Source: Chloroflexota bacterium
GTDB lineage: Bacteria; Chloroflexota; Anaerolineae; Aggregatilineales; Phototrophicaceae
Direction of reading: 5' to 3'
Assembly (NCBI GenBank): GCA_020161935.1
Contig: JAIUNI010000001.1
Location: forward strand, 1,240,001 to 1,304,000
DNA: 64,000 nt
Position numbers and translations under genes: made by a program
In this document: positions 16,203 to 22,878 of the stretch, piece after piece
How positions within the stretch are numbered: the first letter of the stretch is position 1
How the letters are laid out: every line of letters starts with the position of its first letter
The notes under the pieces: generated by a model
The model's input: only the letters and a program-made list of their open reading frames with translations
What the model was told of the DNA's origin: nothing
Databases searched by the model: none

Positions 16203-17104
16203 TGACCGTCTACAACTACCGGCAGTCCGGGTATAACCCGACGCAGAATCAGCAGCCGCCGCCACGGGCCAGCGCCAAACCGATCATTACCTGCGCCGGG
16301 TTGGTGCTGGTGATGATCTTCGTCGGTGGCTTTATCGCAGCGATGGCCATGAACGGCCAGAAGGCTGCCCAAGCCTCTGCCACCCAAACCGCGATTGCGC
16401 TGACACCCACCGCCACGCTCACCGTTGATTCGTGGGCCATGACCGGCACGGCCATCTTCTGGCTGACCTACACACCCACGCCCACGATTGATGTGACCTT
16501 TACACCCACCTCAACCGGCACGGTCACGCCGGATATTCCGGCCACCATCACCGCCATCTACAGCACGCTTAACCCATCGGTTGAGAGTACGGCTGAAGTG
16601 TTTGGGCAGCCCGCCATGCCGACCTACAAACCGACCAGCAAGCCATCCATCATCATTGGCGGGAATGGTAATGACACCGGCACCAGCGGGAACTACCTGC
16701 CGCCATCCGCCGGCAATTACATTGACACGGTGAACACCCAGCAAGCACCGCAGCCTAAACCACCGACGGCCGTCCCGCAGCCGCCGATCATCGTCACCCG
16801 CATTCAAGAGATACCGGTGATCGTCACCGCGACATTTGCACCGACGGTAACACCGGCACCAACATTCACACCGACCTACACGCTCACACGCACGCCATCA
16901 CCCACGGCAACCTTGACGGCCAGCCCGACGGCGATCTACACCGCAACGGCCAGCCCCACGCCCACACCGTCCGAAACAGCCACCAGCACGCCCAGCGCGA
17001 CCGCTACTGAGTTTCCTAGCCCAACACCGACGGAAACACTAACGGCCACGCCCACACCTTCAGAAACGCCAACTGAAGTTCCTACAGAGGAGATTGTGCA
17101 ATGA
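16202..17104 (+). CDS. Thr-Pro-rich membrane-anchored protein (300 aa)
   Basis: A cytoplasmic N-terminus of about 30 residues precedes one helix (IITCAGLVLVMIFVGGFIAA), so this is a type II membrane protein. Most of the rest is low complexity, with dense TPT, PSPT and ATASPT repeats, especially from 215 to 295. Such stalks are usually O-glycosylated. It overlaps both neighbours. It is probably a long external stalk or linker; no enzymatic motif is seen. Confidence 0.65.
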   Translation: MTVYNYRQSGYNPTQNQQPPPRASAKPIITCAGLVLVMIFVGGFIAAMAMNGQKAAQASATQTAIALTPTATLTVDSWAMTGTAIFWLTYTPTPTIDVTFTPTSTGTVTPDIPATITAIYSTLNPSVESTAEVFGQPAMPTYKPTSKPSIIIGGNGNDTGTSGNYLPPSAGNYIDTVNTQQAPQPKPPTAVPQPPIIVTRIQEIPVIVTATFAPTVTPAPTFTPTYTLTRTPSPTATLTASPTAIYTATASPTPTPSETATSTPSATATEFPSPTPTETLTATPTPSETPTEVPTEEIVQ

Positions 17105-17268
17105 CCTTCACCCAACTAATTGCCACACTCGCGCTCGGCCTGATAGGTCTGGGCCTCATTGGTGGCGTAACGTTAATCGCCCACGGTTTCTGGCAGCTGC
17201 ACGTCGAACAGCGCGACAAGCGCAGGCTGATCGCCCGGTTTGAAGAGTTAAAGCGAGCGGAAAAGTGA
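17101..17268 (+). CDS. Small membrane protein (55 aa)
   Basis: It starts in ATGA overlap with the previous stop. One hydrophobic N-terminal helix (residues 5-27) is followed by a highly charged helix (EQRDKRRLIARFEELKRAEK). The next gene's GTG overlaps its stop. Unknown family. Confidence 0.55.
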   Translation: MTFTQLIATLALGLIGLGLIGGVTLIAHGFWQLHVEQRDKRRLIARFEELKRAEK

Positions 17269-17606
17269 GCTTCATTAAGTCGCTGTTTCGCATGTCCATC
17301 CAGAGCAAGCTGCCAGCCTTGCGACGCACGTTGATCAACCGGCGCGATGGGCAGCCGATTGATGACGGTGCCGAGCGGCTGCTGCGAGCTGGCCTCGCAC
17401 GGGATGAATACTCAGCGCTGGAGCTGCTAGAACGTCACCAATTGCCGGTAGGTGACGTGATCCGCAAGCTGAAAAAGCCACGCCGCGCCAACTGGCAGCA
17501 GCGGCTGCTCAACCGGTTGCGCTCGCTGGAGGGCAGCTATGAAAATGATCCCTACATAGCCGACTATCGCGAAATGAAACGCGGCCAGCGCCTCACCCGC
17601 AAATAG
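17265..17606 (+). CDS. Basic soluble protein, last gene of structural operon (113 aa)
   Basis: A GTG start overlaps the previous TGA. The protein is strongly basic (many Arg), with no membrane segment, and could bind nucleic acid. A bidirectional terminator follows six bases later. Nothing recognised. Confidence 0.55.
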   Translation: MSFIKSLFRMSIQSKLPALRRTLINRRDGQPIDDGAERLLRAGLARDEYSALELLERHQLPVGDVIRKLKKPRRANWQQRLLNRLRSLEGSYENDPYIADYREMKRGQRLTRK

Positions 17607-17611
17607 AATCA

Positions 17612-17637
17612 AAAGCCCCGGTGGTTGCCGGGGCTTT
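17612..17637. terminator. Bidirectional terminator
   Basis: AAAGCCCCGG at 17612-17621 and CCGGGGCTTT at 17628-17637 form a perfect ten-base stem with loop TGGTTG. It separates the right-going structural operon from the left-going genes near the element end. Confidence 0.85.
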
Positions 17638-17691
17638 AGAGATTGGTGTGTGACCCTCGCCGTGTCACAGATGTCTGTGACCACCGGTGCA

Positions 17692-18093
17692 TCACACACG
17701 TTTTAGGCTGCGACCTTCTAACATTGTCCGCCGTGATAATTCTTCATCATCACCAGCCAATTGCAACAGATCATTGATTTGAGCCTTTAGCTCTTTCAGT
17801 TGTTCTATTGACTGCTGGACATTTTCGCGCCGTTTGATCCCACCACGCATGATCTGGAACTGTGACATGATGCGGGAATATACCTCCGCCTCACTTGCTC
17901 GCAATCGCTGTAGCCGTTTACGGCACGATGGGCCACACGTCTTTTGACTGAGCAGGTGCATACCTTCAAACGGCTTTCTGCACACTGCACACTCCCCTCC
18001 CGTAACCCATTCATAGGGAATATAGTTATCTGGCAGATCGTTGTGTGACACAGCTATGTCACACAACGATCTGGTGTTTGTGTTTTCCATCAT
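17692..18093 (-). CDS. Zinc-finger and coiled-coil protein (133 aa)
   Basis: It has one CxxC...CxxxC zinc-binding motif (CAVCRKPFEG...CGPSCRKR) at about residues 32-57 and then a helical C-terminal half. This kind of finger is common in small phage and plasmid DNA-binding proteins. The last gene of the leftward operon at the right edge of element A, it may be a late regulator. A similar finger is encoded in element B at 20236-20355. Confidence 0.6.
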   Translation of the reverse strand: MMENTNTRSLCDIAVSHNDLPDNYIPYEWVTGGECAVCRKPFEGMHLLSQKTCGPSCRKRLQRLRASEAEVYSRIMSQFQIMRGGIKRRENVQQSIEQLKELKAQINDLLQLAGDDEELSRRTMLEGRSLKRV

Positions 18094-18203
18094 TCCGCAC
18101 CCTCTCTTTTACTGGCGATATAAAACACACACGCGAGCGCCAGCCCAAACCCTAAGATCACACCCGCAGTCAACCCAATGAGCAAGCTGAAAATGTCAAT
18201 CAT
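18090..18203 (-). CDS. Very small membrane protein (37 aa)
   Basis: GAGGTGG precedes the ATG at 18203. The product is one hydrophobic helix with a short charged tail (ASKREGAE). Its TGA overlaps the ATGATG start of the zinc-finger gene, which supports it being translated. Confidence 0.5.
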   Translation of the reverse strand: MIDIFSLLIGLTAGVILGFGLALACVFYIASKREGAE

Positions 18204-18213
18204 GGCAGCCACC

Positions 18214-18726
18214 TCACTGGAGAGCCGGTGGCAGCGGGATCACCCCGCTGGCCGTTGGCTGGTAACAGTACGGCTCACCGGTAGCGCTGTTGATGGCCGT
18301 CGCCAGACAGACCGGCGGGCGTGTAGGCTCAACCAGCGGCTCCTCCGGCATGGGCGACGCATCACACGGCTCGATACCCGGCAGCGTGATCGGTAGATGA
18401 ACCGTTTCGACCACATCCTCAATGCCCGGTATGCTCTCATCCCACCGCCCAAATCCCAGCAGGTCAGGCAGCTCTGGGGGATCACCTTCACCGATGATAG
18501 ATAAAGCGCGTGGGTGGCGACCGACAACAGTTATAAAGTCAAACCCGCTGCCCATCCAATGAGCAGCCATATTGGTTTCGTAACCGAACCAAACAATGAC
18601 ACCTGTATTGGTCGGCTCAACACAGTCCACGCTGAAGGTAGTCGCTGGCTCCGGTGGTAAGTCCTGTGCTGCTATTGGGGTAACAGCCACGATGGATATG
18701 AGCAAGGTGGTGAGGAGGTGCTTCAT
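18214..18726 (-). CDS. Secreted protein (170 aa)
   Basis: A clear signal peptide lies at residues 1-20 (LLTTLLISIVAVTPIAAQ). The mature part is acidic and Pro-rich, with four cysteines that may pair outside the cell. There is no membrane anchor. It overlaps the upstream small gene by four bases. No family is recognised. As an exported product of element A it could act in host interaction. Confidence 0.6.
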   Translation of the reverse strand: MKHLLTTLLISIVAVTPIAAQDLPPEPATTFSVDCVEPTNTGVIVWFGYETNMAAHWMGSGFDFITVVGRHPRALSIIGEGDPPELPDLLGFGRWDESIPGIEDVVETVHLPITLPGIEPCDASPMPEEPLVEPTRPPVCLATAINSATGEPYCYQPTASGVIPLPPALQ

Positions 18727-18902
18727 TCGGCCACCGCCTCAACATCATAGCGATAGCAGTAGCAGAATGGACACCAGTAAGCTGTGGTGCTCGAACCGTC
18801 ATTTGTGAAGTTGTCGATTTGCTGCCATTTGGAATGGTGATAAGACTTGCAAATATCTTCAGGGGATTGATCGTCGGTCGCAGCAGGTTCTCCCTCAACC
18901 AT
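18723..18902 (-). CDS. Small CxxC protein at the edge of element A (59 aa)
   Basis: I use the ATG at 18902; a TTG at 18923 would start inside the attachment site. The product carries WCPFCYCY, a likely metal-binding knuckle. Its promoter must lie in or beyond the tRNA fragment at 18913-18956, so its upstream DNA would change on excision. It heads the short leftward operon of 18902-17692. Confidence 0.5.
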   Translation of the reverse strand: MVEGEPAATDDQSPEDICKSYHHSKWQQIDNFTNDGSSTTAYWCPFCYCYRYDVEAVAE

Positions 18903-18912
18903 GACACTTTTT

Positions 18913-18956
18913 TTCCCAAGCAAAATGTCATGGGTTCGAATCCCATTACCCGCTCC
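18913..18956 (+). other. tRNA-Gly 3' fragment, attachment site between elements A and B
   Basis: The sequence runs from an anticodon loop, TTCCCAA (CCC anticodon), through the variable loop and a full T arm (ATGGG TTCGAAT CCCAT) to the acceptor end TACCCGCTCC. There is no 5' half: nothing like GCGGGTA and a D arm lies upstream. It is therefore a duplicated 3' fragment as left by integrases that target tRNA genes. A near copy lies at 56862-56903 in the same orientation, and the two bound element B. The intact tRNA is expected to the left of the window. Confidence 0.8.
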
Positions 18957-18964
18957 TTATGAAA

Positions 18965-18990
18965 ACGCCCCTTAAATTCGGGGCGTTTTT
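18965..18990 (+). terminator. Terminator behind the tRNA fragment
   Basis: ACGCCCC at 18965-18971 pairs with GGGGCGT at 18980-18986, followed by TTTT. It stands ten bases after the tRNA fragment, as a tRNA gene terminator would, and so may be part of the duplicated attachment region or of the right flank. Confidence 0.75.
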
Positions 18991-19039
18991 CGTTGCTCAA
19001 TTGCAAACGAACAGGGTTGGCGATGGCTCACAATCCGAA

Positions 19040-19927
19040 TCAATGTCGGGCTTCTACCAACATCTTTGCGGGACTGTATTGTTCATGCTTTTCATGTAAT
19101 TCCCTGTCTGTAAACACGACATAATGATTGACCGTCGTGCTGACATCACGATGACCGAGAATTTTGCTAAGTGAAGCCACATCGCCACCATTCATTACGT
19201 AGTGCTTACTGAAAAGATGGCGAAATGAGTGGGGATTGAAACGTCCTTTGACATTCGCCTTCTTTGCCAGTCTTCGCGTTAGCTGGTAAAGACCATTGGG
19301 TTTTAACGGCGCGAAGGTGTCAAAATCGTAGAAAACGTAAGTGTCAGATTTAGATACCTCTAGCCACTTACGAAGCAATTCCGATGTTTGGAACGTGAAG
19401 ATCACAGCCCTAGTCTTTTTGCCTTTTTCGGTTACTACTCCCCGATTAGAGTCTAGGGAAAGATCAGATAGCCGTAGCCCACATAACCCAGCGGCGCGAC
19501 AGCCCGTATCAAGCAGAAACGCAAGTATGGCACGATTGCGGATACCCATATCGCCGACCCCAGCGACATCATACATCGCAAGAACGTCCTCAATTGATGC
19601 TTCTCTAGGCATCGGCTCTATTTTCTCAGGGTATCTAATTCTCCTCATTGGATTCAGGACTTCATATTCTAGGCTACACCAGCCGAAAAACTTATGAAGA
19701 GCACGATTATGTGCGCTAAGAGTAGCTTCTTTATAATCGCCCGATTTTTCCAACCAATTCAAATACACCCGAAGATCATGAGTTTCTATGTCTTTGACTG
19801 TAGCGCCGGGAAAGCGTTGTAGAAACTTGCCCAGAAGCGATTGATACCAGATTAGTGTCTTCTCGCTCAGACGATCTGTCTTACATGACAACATGAACTC
19901 AGCGAAGGCTTCTTCTAGGCGTACCAT
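19040..19927 (-). CDS. Tyrosine recombinase (integrase) of element B
   Basis: This 295-residue XerC/D-like protein has an N-terminal SAM-like core-binding domain (about 1-95) and a catalytic domain. The active-site set is visible: first Arg in TGCRAAGLCGL, HSFRH, LGHRD, and the nucleophile Tyr in VNHYVV. It lies 84 bp inside the left attachment site, the usual place for an island integrase. A small gene overlaps its start, suggesting co-translation. Family certain; that it acts on these two sites is inferred. Confidence 0.9.
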   Translation of the reverse strand: MVRLEEAFAEFMLSCKTDRLSEKTLIWYQSLLGKFLQRFPGATVKDIETHDLRVYLNWLEKSGDYKEATLSAHNRALHKFFGWCSLEYEVLNPMRRIRYPEKIEPMPREASIEDVLAMYDVAGVGDMGIRNRAILAFLLDTGCRAAGLCGLRLSDLSLDSNRGVVTEKGKKTRAVIFTFQTSELLRKWLEVSKSDTYVFYDFDTFAPLKPNGLYQLTRRLAKKANVKGRFNPHSFRHLFSKHYVMNGGDVASLSKILGHRDVSTTVNHYVVFTDRELHEKHEQYSPAKMLVEARH

Positions 19928-20127
19928 GCTGCGCCATCCTTATCCGATCCATCAGCGAACGGATTAGCTTCGTTTATCCCGAAGATTTGGAGGCTGTTAG
20001 GTGTTTTATGAGGCGTATCAAAGAGTTGAAGTCTCCTGACTTTAGCTGGTAACTGTTGAAAGGACAAAAGGGAGTGATGTCCTCTCTGGAAGGGGTAAAC
20101 ATAAAAACATGATATACTGATGTTCAT
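19915..20127 (-). CDS. Small protein upstream of integrase (70 aa)
   Basis: I use the ATG at 20127, which has AGGAG eight bases before it; an earlier ATG is possible. The end overlaps the integrase start by 13 bp. It is basic and has no clear helix-turn-helix. Its position is that of an excisionase or directionality factor, but sequence gives no direct support for this. Confidence 0.4.
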   Translation of the reverse strand: MNISISCFYVYPFQRGHHSLLSFQQLPAKVRRLQLFDTPHKTPNSLQIFGINEANPFADGSDKDGAAWYA

Positions 20128-20235
20128 TAGCGGACTCCTGTCGGCTATGGTGGTCAAACGGGGCGGCAACCCGCAAAAGTAGGCGCTCCGTTTCCCACTG
20201 CGATTGAAATTTGGTCACTTCTAGGCACTCCTAAC

Positions 20236-20355
20236 CTAAAGATAGCGTTTCAATTTCCCCTTTCTGAACTGATCTAGACGACATTTGTCGGAGCAGTATT
20301 TTTTCGTCCGCCGCTGCCCGCGAAACGGCTTTCCACATACTTGACACGCTTTCAA
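20236..20355 (-). CDS. Short zinc-finger ORF (39 aa)
   Basis: Read from a TTG at 20355, the product carries CQVCGKPF, then RRTKKYCSDKCR, a compact four-cysteine finger rich in Lys and Arg, and stops at 20236. No ATG is available in the frame, which stays open upstream into the 3' part of the next gene. It could be a real small DNA-binding protein or the tail of a decayed gene. It resembles the finger of the 17692-18093 protein in element A. Confidence 0.4.
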   Translation of the reverse strand: MKACQVCGKPFRGQRRTKKYCSDKCRLDQFRKGKLKRYL

Positions 20356-20375
20356 TCTGGAACGGAGTCTTGGCC

Positions 20376-21341
20376 TTATCGCCCGTTGTTGTTGCCGTTC
20401 ACTGGAAAAGTAGTTTTGTGTTCCCCAATGCTGGATAAAGGGAATGTGTTTGCCTCAATCCCTTCGCTTGCCGTTTTATCCGCTTTCTGCCTTTCCTTAT
20501 CAGCAATCTTAGCTTCCATATTGGCAGCATAGACTCGTTCATAGATGGCAATCTTCTCTTGGTCATACTCGTTCATTTTCTCAGTCAGTAAATCTGTCAA
20601 ACGCTTGGGGTCTTCTGACAGCATGACCATTCCCAAATTATGAGCAGCACTCTGAACGAAAAGTACACCCGCCAACGACAAGCCCAAGCCCATTGTAAAT
20701 TCAATCACAAGCACGACAGCAGGTTTTGTTGTGTGGCCTGTGACCACTGCCGTTATAAGTGGTTCAAGCAAATCATAGACTGCCAGTAAAATGGTCGTCC
20801 ACGTAATAATCTGAGCCGCCATGTGTAACGTAGGATTGTATTGCCAGTCTACTTCTCGGAGTGTTGGTTTTCCCCATAACCGTCGCCCAAATGCACTCAA
20901 ATATCCTCTAAGGGTGGGGCTACTTACCGCATAGCTGGTCTGTCCGCGCAATGTTCCGAGCGCATAAATAGGATGAATAATATTGGCACTCACAACTGCC
21001 AGTGCTACTAATTGGGCGCTGTCAGCACTTTGGCCTAATGCTTGCGCTCCATGCTGTACTCGTTGGAACTCTAGTAGCCCAAATAGAATTGCAATAATTG
21101 GAGCGGCGGCTGTCTCAAGTATTTGTGTTATGACTAATTTGCTGGCACGACCCGCGCCACGTATGAAACGGAGCATATTGATTAGCCACTTCTCTTCTTC
21201 GTAGCCTACTGCTTTCAATGACTCCAATGTTGGAGGTGTGCCTAGCAATTGATCTACTTCTAATTCAACTTGTGTTTCAACAGCCTTTAGTTCTGTTGCT
21301 GTAAGGCGTGTTTTGAACCGTGAGTCTACTCGTTCTGTCAT
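20376..21341 (-). CDS. Multi-pass membrane protein (321 aa)
   Basis: A soluble N-terminus of about 85 residues precedes about four hydrophobic helices (for example QILETAAAPIIAILFGLLEF and AVVLVIEFTMGLGLSLAGVLF). A charged helical C-terminal tail of about 75 residues follows. No family is recognised. It is transcribed alone from the AT-rich gap at 21342-21659. A role in defence or transfer is possible from its surroundings only. Confidence 0.6.
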   Translation of the reverse strand: MTERVDSRFKTRLTATELKAVETQVELEVDQLLGTPPTLESLKAVGYEEEKWLINMLRFIRGAGRASKLVITQILETAAAPIIAILFGLLEFQRVQHGAQALGQSADSAQLVALAVVSANIIHPIYALGTLRGQTSYAVSSPTLRGYLSAFGRRLWGKPTLREVDWQYNPTLHMAAQIITWTTILLAVYDLLEPLITAVVTGHTTKPAVVLVIEFTMGLGLSLAGVLFVQSAAHNLGMVMLSEDPKRLTDLLTEKMNEYDQEKIAIYERVYAANMEAKIADKERQKADKTASEGIEANTFPLSSIGEHKTTFPVNGNNNGR

Positions 21342-21659
21342 AGTAACCCCTCTTTGATGCGTGTCATTCTTGCAGAAAATCGCAATCCTGCAAGTCGGCT
21401 AAAATGGCCTGCACAATACAAATCTAATAAACTCTAGAATGTATATACTAGAAATACAATTGTCTTAAGATTGTCTTCGGTCAGGCATGATATTATCACC
21501 TTAATTAATCATCTAAATTATACAAAAATCTCACGTAAACGTTAAGGATGTAGCTCTCAAGAAGCGATAAGTTCGCTTATTCCACACAACTCAAATAAGC
21601 GCAATGAGCATCAGAATATGTTCAAAGAGCATTATGAGCTAAATTAAGAAAGATATCAA
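21342..21659. other. AT-rich gap without a gene
   Basis: I find no credible ORF, RNA or strong repeat in these 318 bases. They are markedly AT-rich compared with the flanking genes. They should hold the promoter of the membrane protein at 20376-21341 and the end of the XRE gene transcript. Confidence 0.5.
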
Positions 21660-22040
21660 CTAGATATTTTTAAGGGGCGGAAGACTAGATACATCTGCGC
21701 CGAGCAGCGCAATAATCCTAATCGCTTTTTGTTTGAGGTCATCTGAGGGAAGAGCGTGGAAAGCAGCGATCAAGGCTTGGTCAAGATCATCTTGCGAGAT
21801 AGCATCTTGGAAGAAGTAGAGAACACTAACCCCTAATTCAGAGGCCAATAGCGGTAATTCCGTCACGGAGATACGGCGTTCACCTATTTCATATTCATAA
21901 ACGGCTCGTTGGTCTTTACCTATAGCCTTACCTAAATGGGCTTGGCTCAAGCCTTTGCGAGTACGGGCATCCTTAATACGCTTACCCAATATTTGGCTTG
22001 CGCTTAGGTCTTCGTTGTCTTGTTCGTCTACATTACTCAT
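21660..22040 (-). CDS. XRE-family regulator (126 aa)
   Basis: I use the ATG at 22040 because AAGGAG precedes it. The HTH (GKRIKDARTRKGLSQAHLGKAI...RAVYEYEIGERR) is followed by VSVLYFFQDAISQDDLD and a short C-terminal helix domain. It is a paralogue of the XRE protein at 38642-38977, which shares the SVLYFF and DxDxAL segments. It is the probable master repressor of the replication and integrase end of element B. Confidence 0.75.
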   Translation of the reverse strand: MSNVDEQDNEDLSASQILGKRIKDARTRKGLSQAHLGKAIGKDQRAVYEYEIGERRISVTELPLLASELGVSVLYFFQDAISQDDLDQALIAAFHALPSDDLKQKAIRIIALLGADVSSLPPLKNI

Positions 22041-22241
22041 CGTCCATCTCCTTCCCAAAGCGCGACACGAAACAGTCAGCAACACTATTCATTCAATGAT
22101 ACTGTTCCCGTATGAAAGATGCGAACGCTTATCACTTGTCTAATAAGATTACCAAATTTGACCAACATTGAAGCAAAAACTCTACTTTTAACCTCTGTCT
22201 ACTCCACGGGTTTGAGATGGAGTTTAGTAAGACTGTTTGAT

Positions 22242-22446
22242 AACCCCATGACCGATTGGAAACCCCATGAATGATTATGTGCAACCAAATAGTTAGGTAT
22301 TAAAAGTGGTCGTCAAATGGGTATGTGTGTGTTGCCCCAGAAGTTTTTACCTAAGAGGTGTTCAGTAATATTGCCAGATAATGATATATCCTAATAATTT
22401 AGGTCTGGATATCGCTAACCATGATTGCTAGACTGATAACCATGAT
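22242..22446. repeat. Short direct repeats upstream of the replication gene
   Basis: AACCCCATGA occurs at 22242-22251 and 22261-22270. TAACCATGAT occurs at 22416-22425 and 22437-22446. In each pair the copies are about two helical turns apart, as for iterons or tandem operators. They lie in the 840-bp gene-free stretch ahead of the primase gene, which otherwise shows only the candidate antisense RNA. Confidence 0.4.
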
Positions 22447-22645
22447 GGGAGCATATATGCCCATCGGCTTCTCCGCCTGACAATCGGAGTTATACATCAA
22501 TCACAGTCCATGTGAGGGGAAGCAGTATTCCATTCGTGTAAAAGCTCTTTGCGATACGTTGAGCATAGGTCAACGGGTAACTTGTCACTACCCACCCCTC
22601 ACAGCCTATGCCCCACTTACCGCAGAGAGTTTTTCGTTTCAGAAA

Positions 22646-22774
22646 TGAAAAGCCGCCTAGATCGGAGTATCTGGCGGCAGTCCAAGTCTCCCACGTATCG
22701 CCTTCATTTACAGGAAGCCCATACAGCTAGGGTGACAGAGTAGGCAGCTTTTAAGCGGACGTGATTTGCACACA
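22646..22774 (-). ncRNA. Candidate antisense RNA in the leader of the primase gene
   Basis: On the minus strand TTGAGG (22808-22803) and TATAAT (22786-22781), 16 bp apart, form a good sigma-70 promoter. About 100 bases further, GCCGCC-AGAT and ATCT-A-GGCGGC (22678-22652) form a ten-pair stem followed by TTTTC, a rho-independent terminator. The predicted RNA of about 130 nt also holds an ACGTG/CACGT hairpin near its 5' end. No ORF lies within it. It is antisense to the DNA just upstream of the replication gene at 22879, as counter-transcribed copy-control RNAs are. Confidence 0.5.
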
Positions 22775-22878
22775 CGTTCTATTATAGCATGTTCCCTTCT
22801 GTCCTCAACGCTGACTTTAGGCTGCCTGCTGTTCTCCGATCATTCGGTGGCAAACCGAATATCTATAAGGAGAACATC

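Noticed and set aside
22549..22743. 64-residue plus-strand ORF
   Set aside because: No ribosome site is present and it covers a strong hairpin and the candidate antisense RNA.
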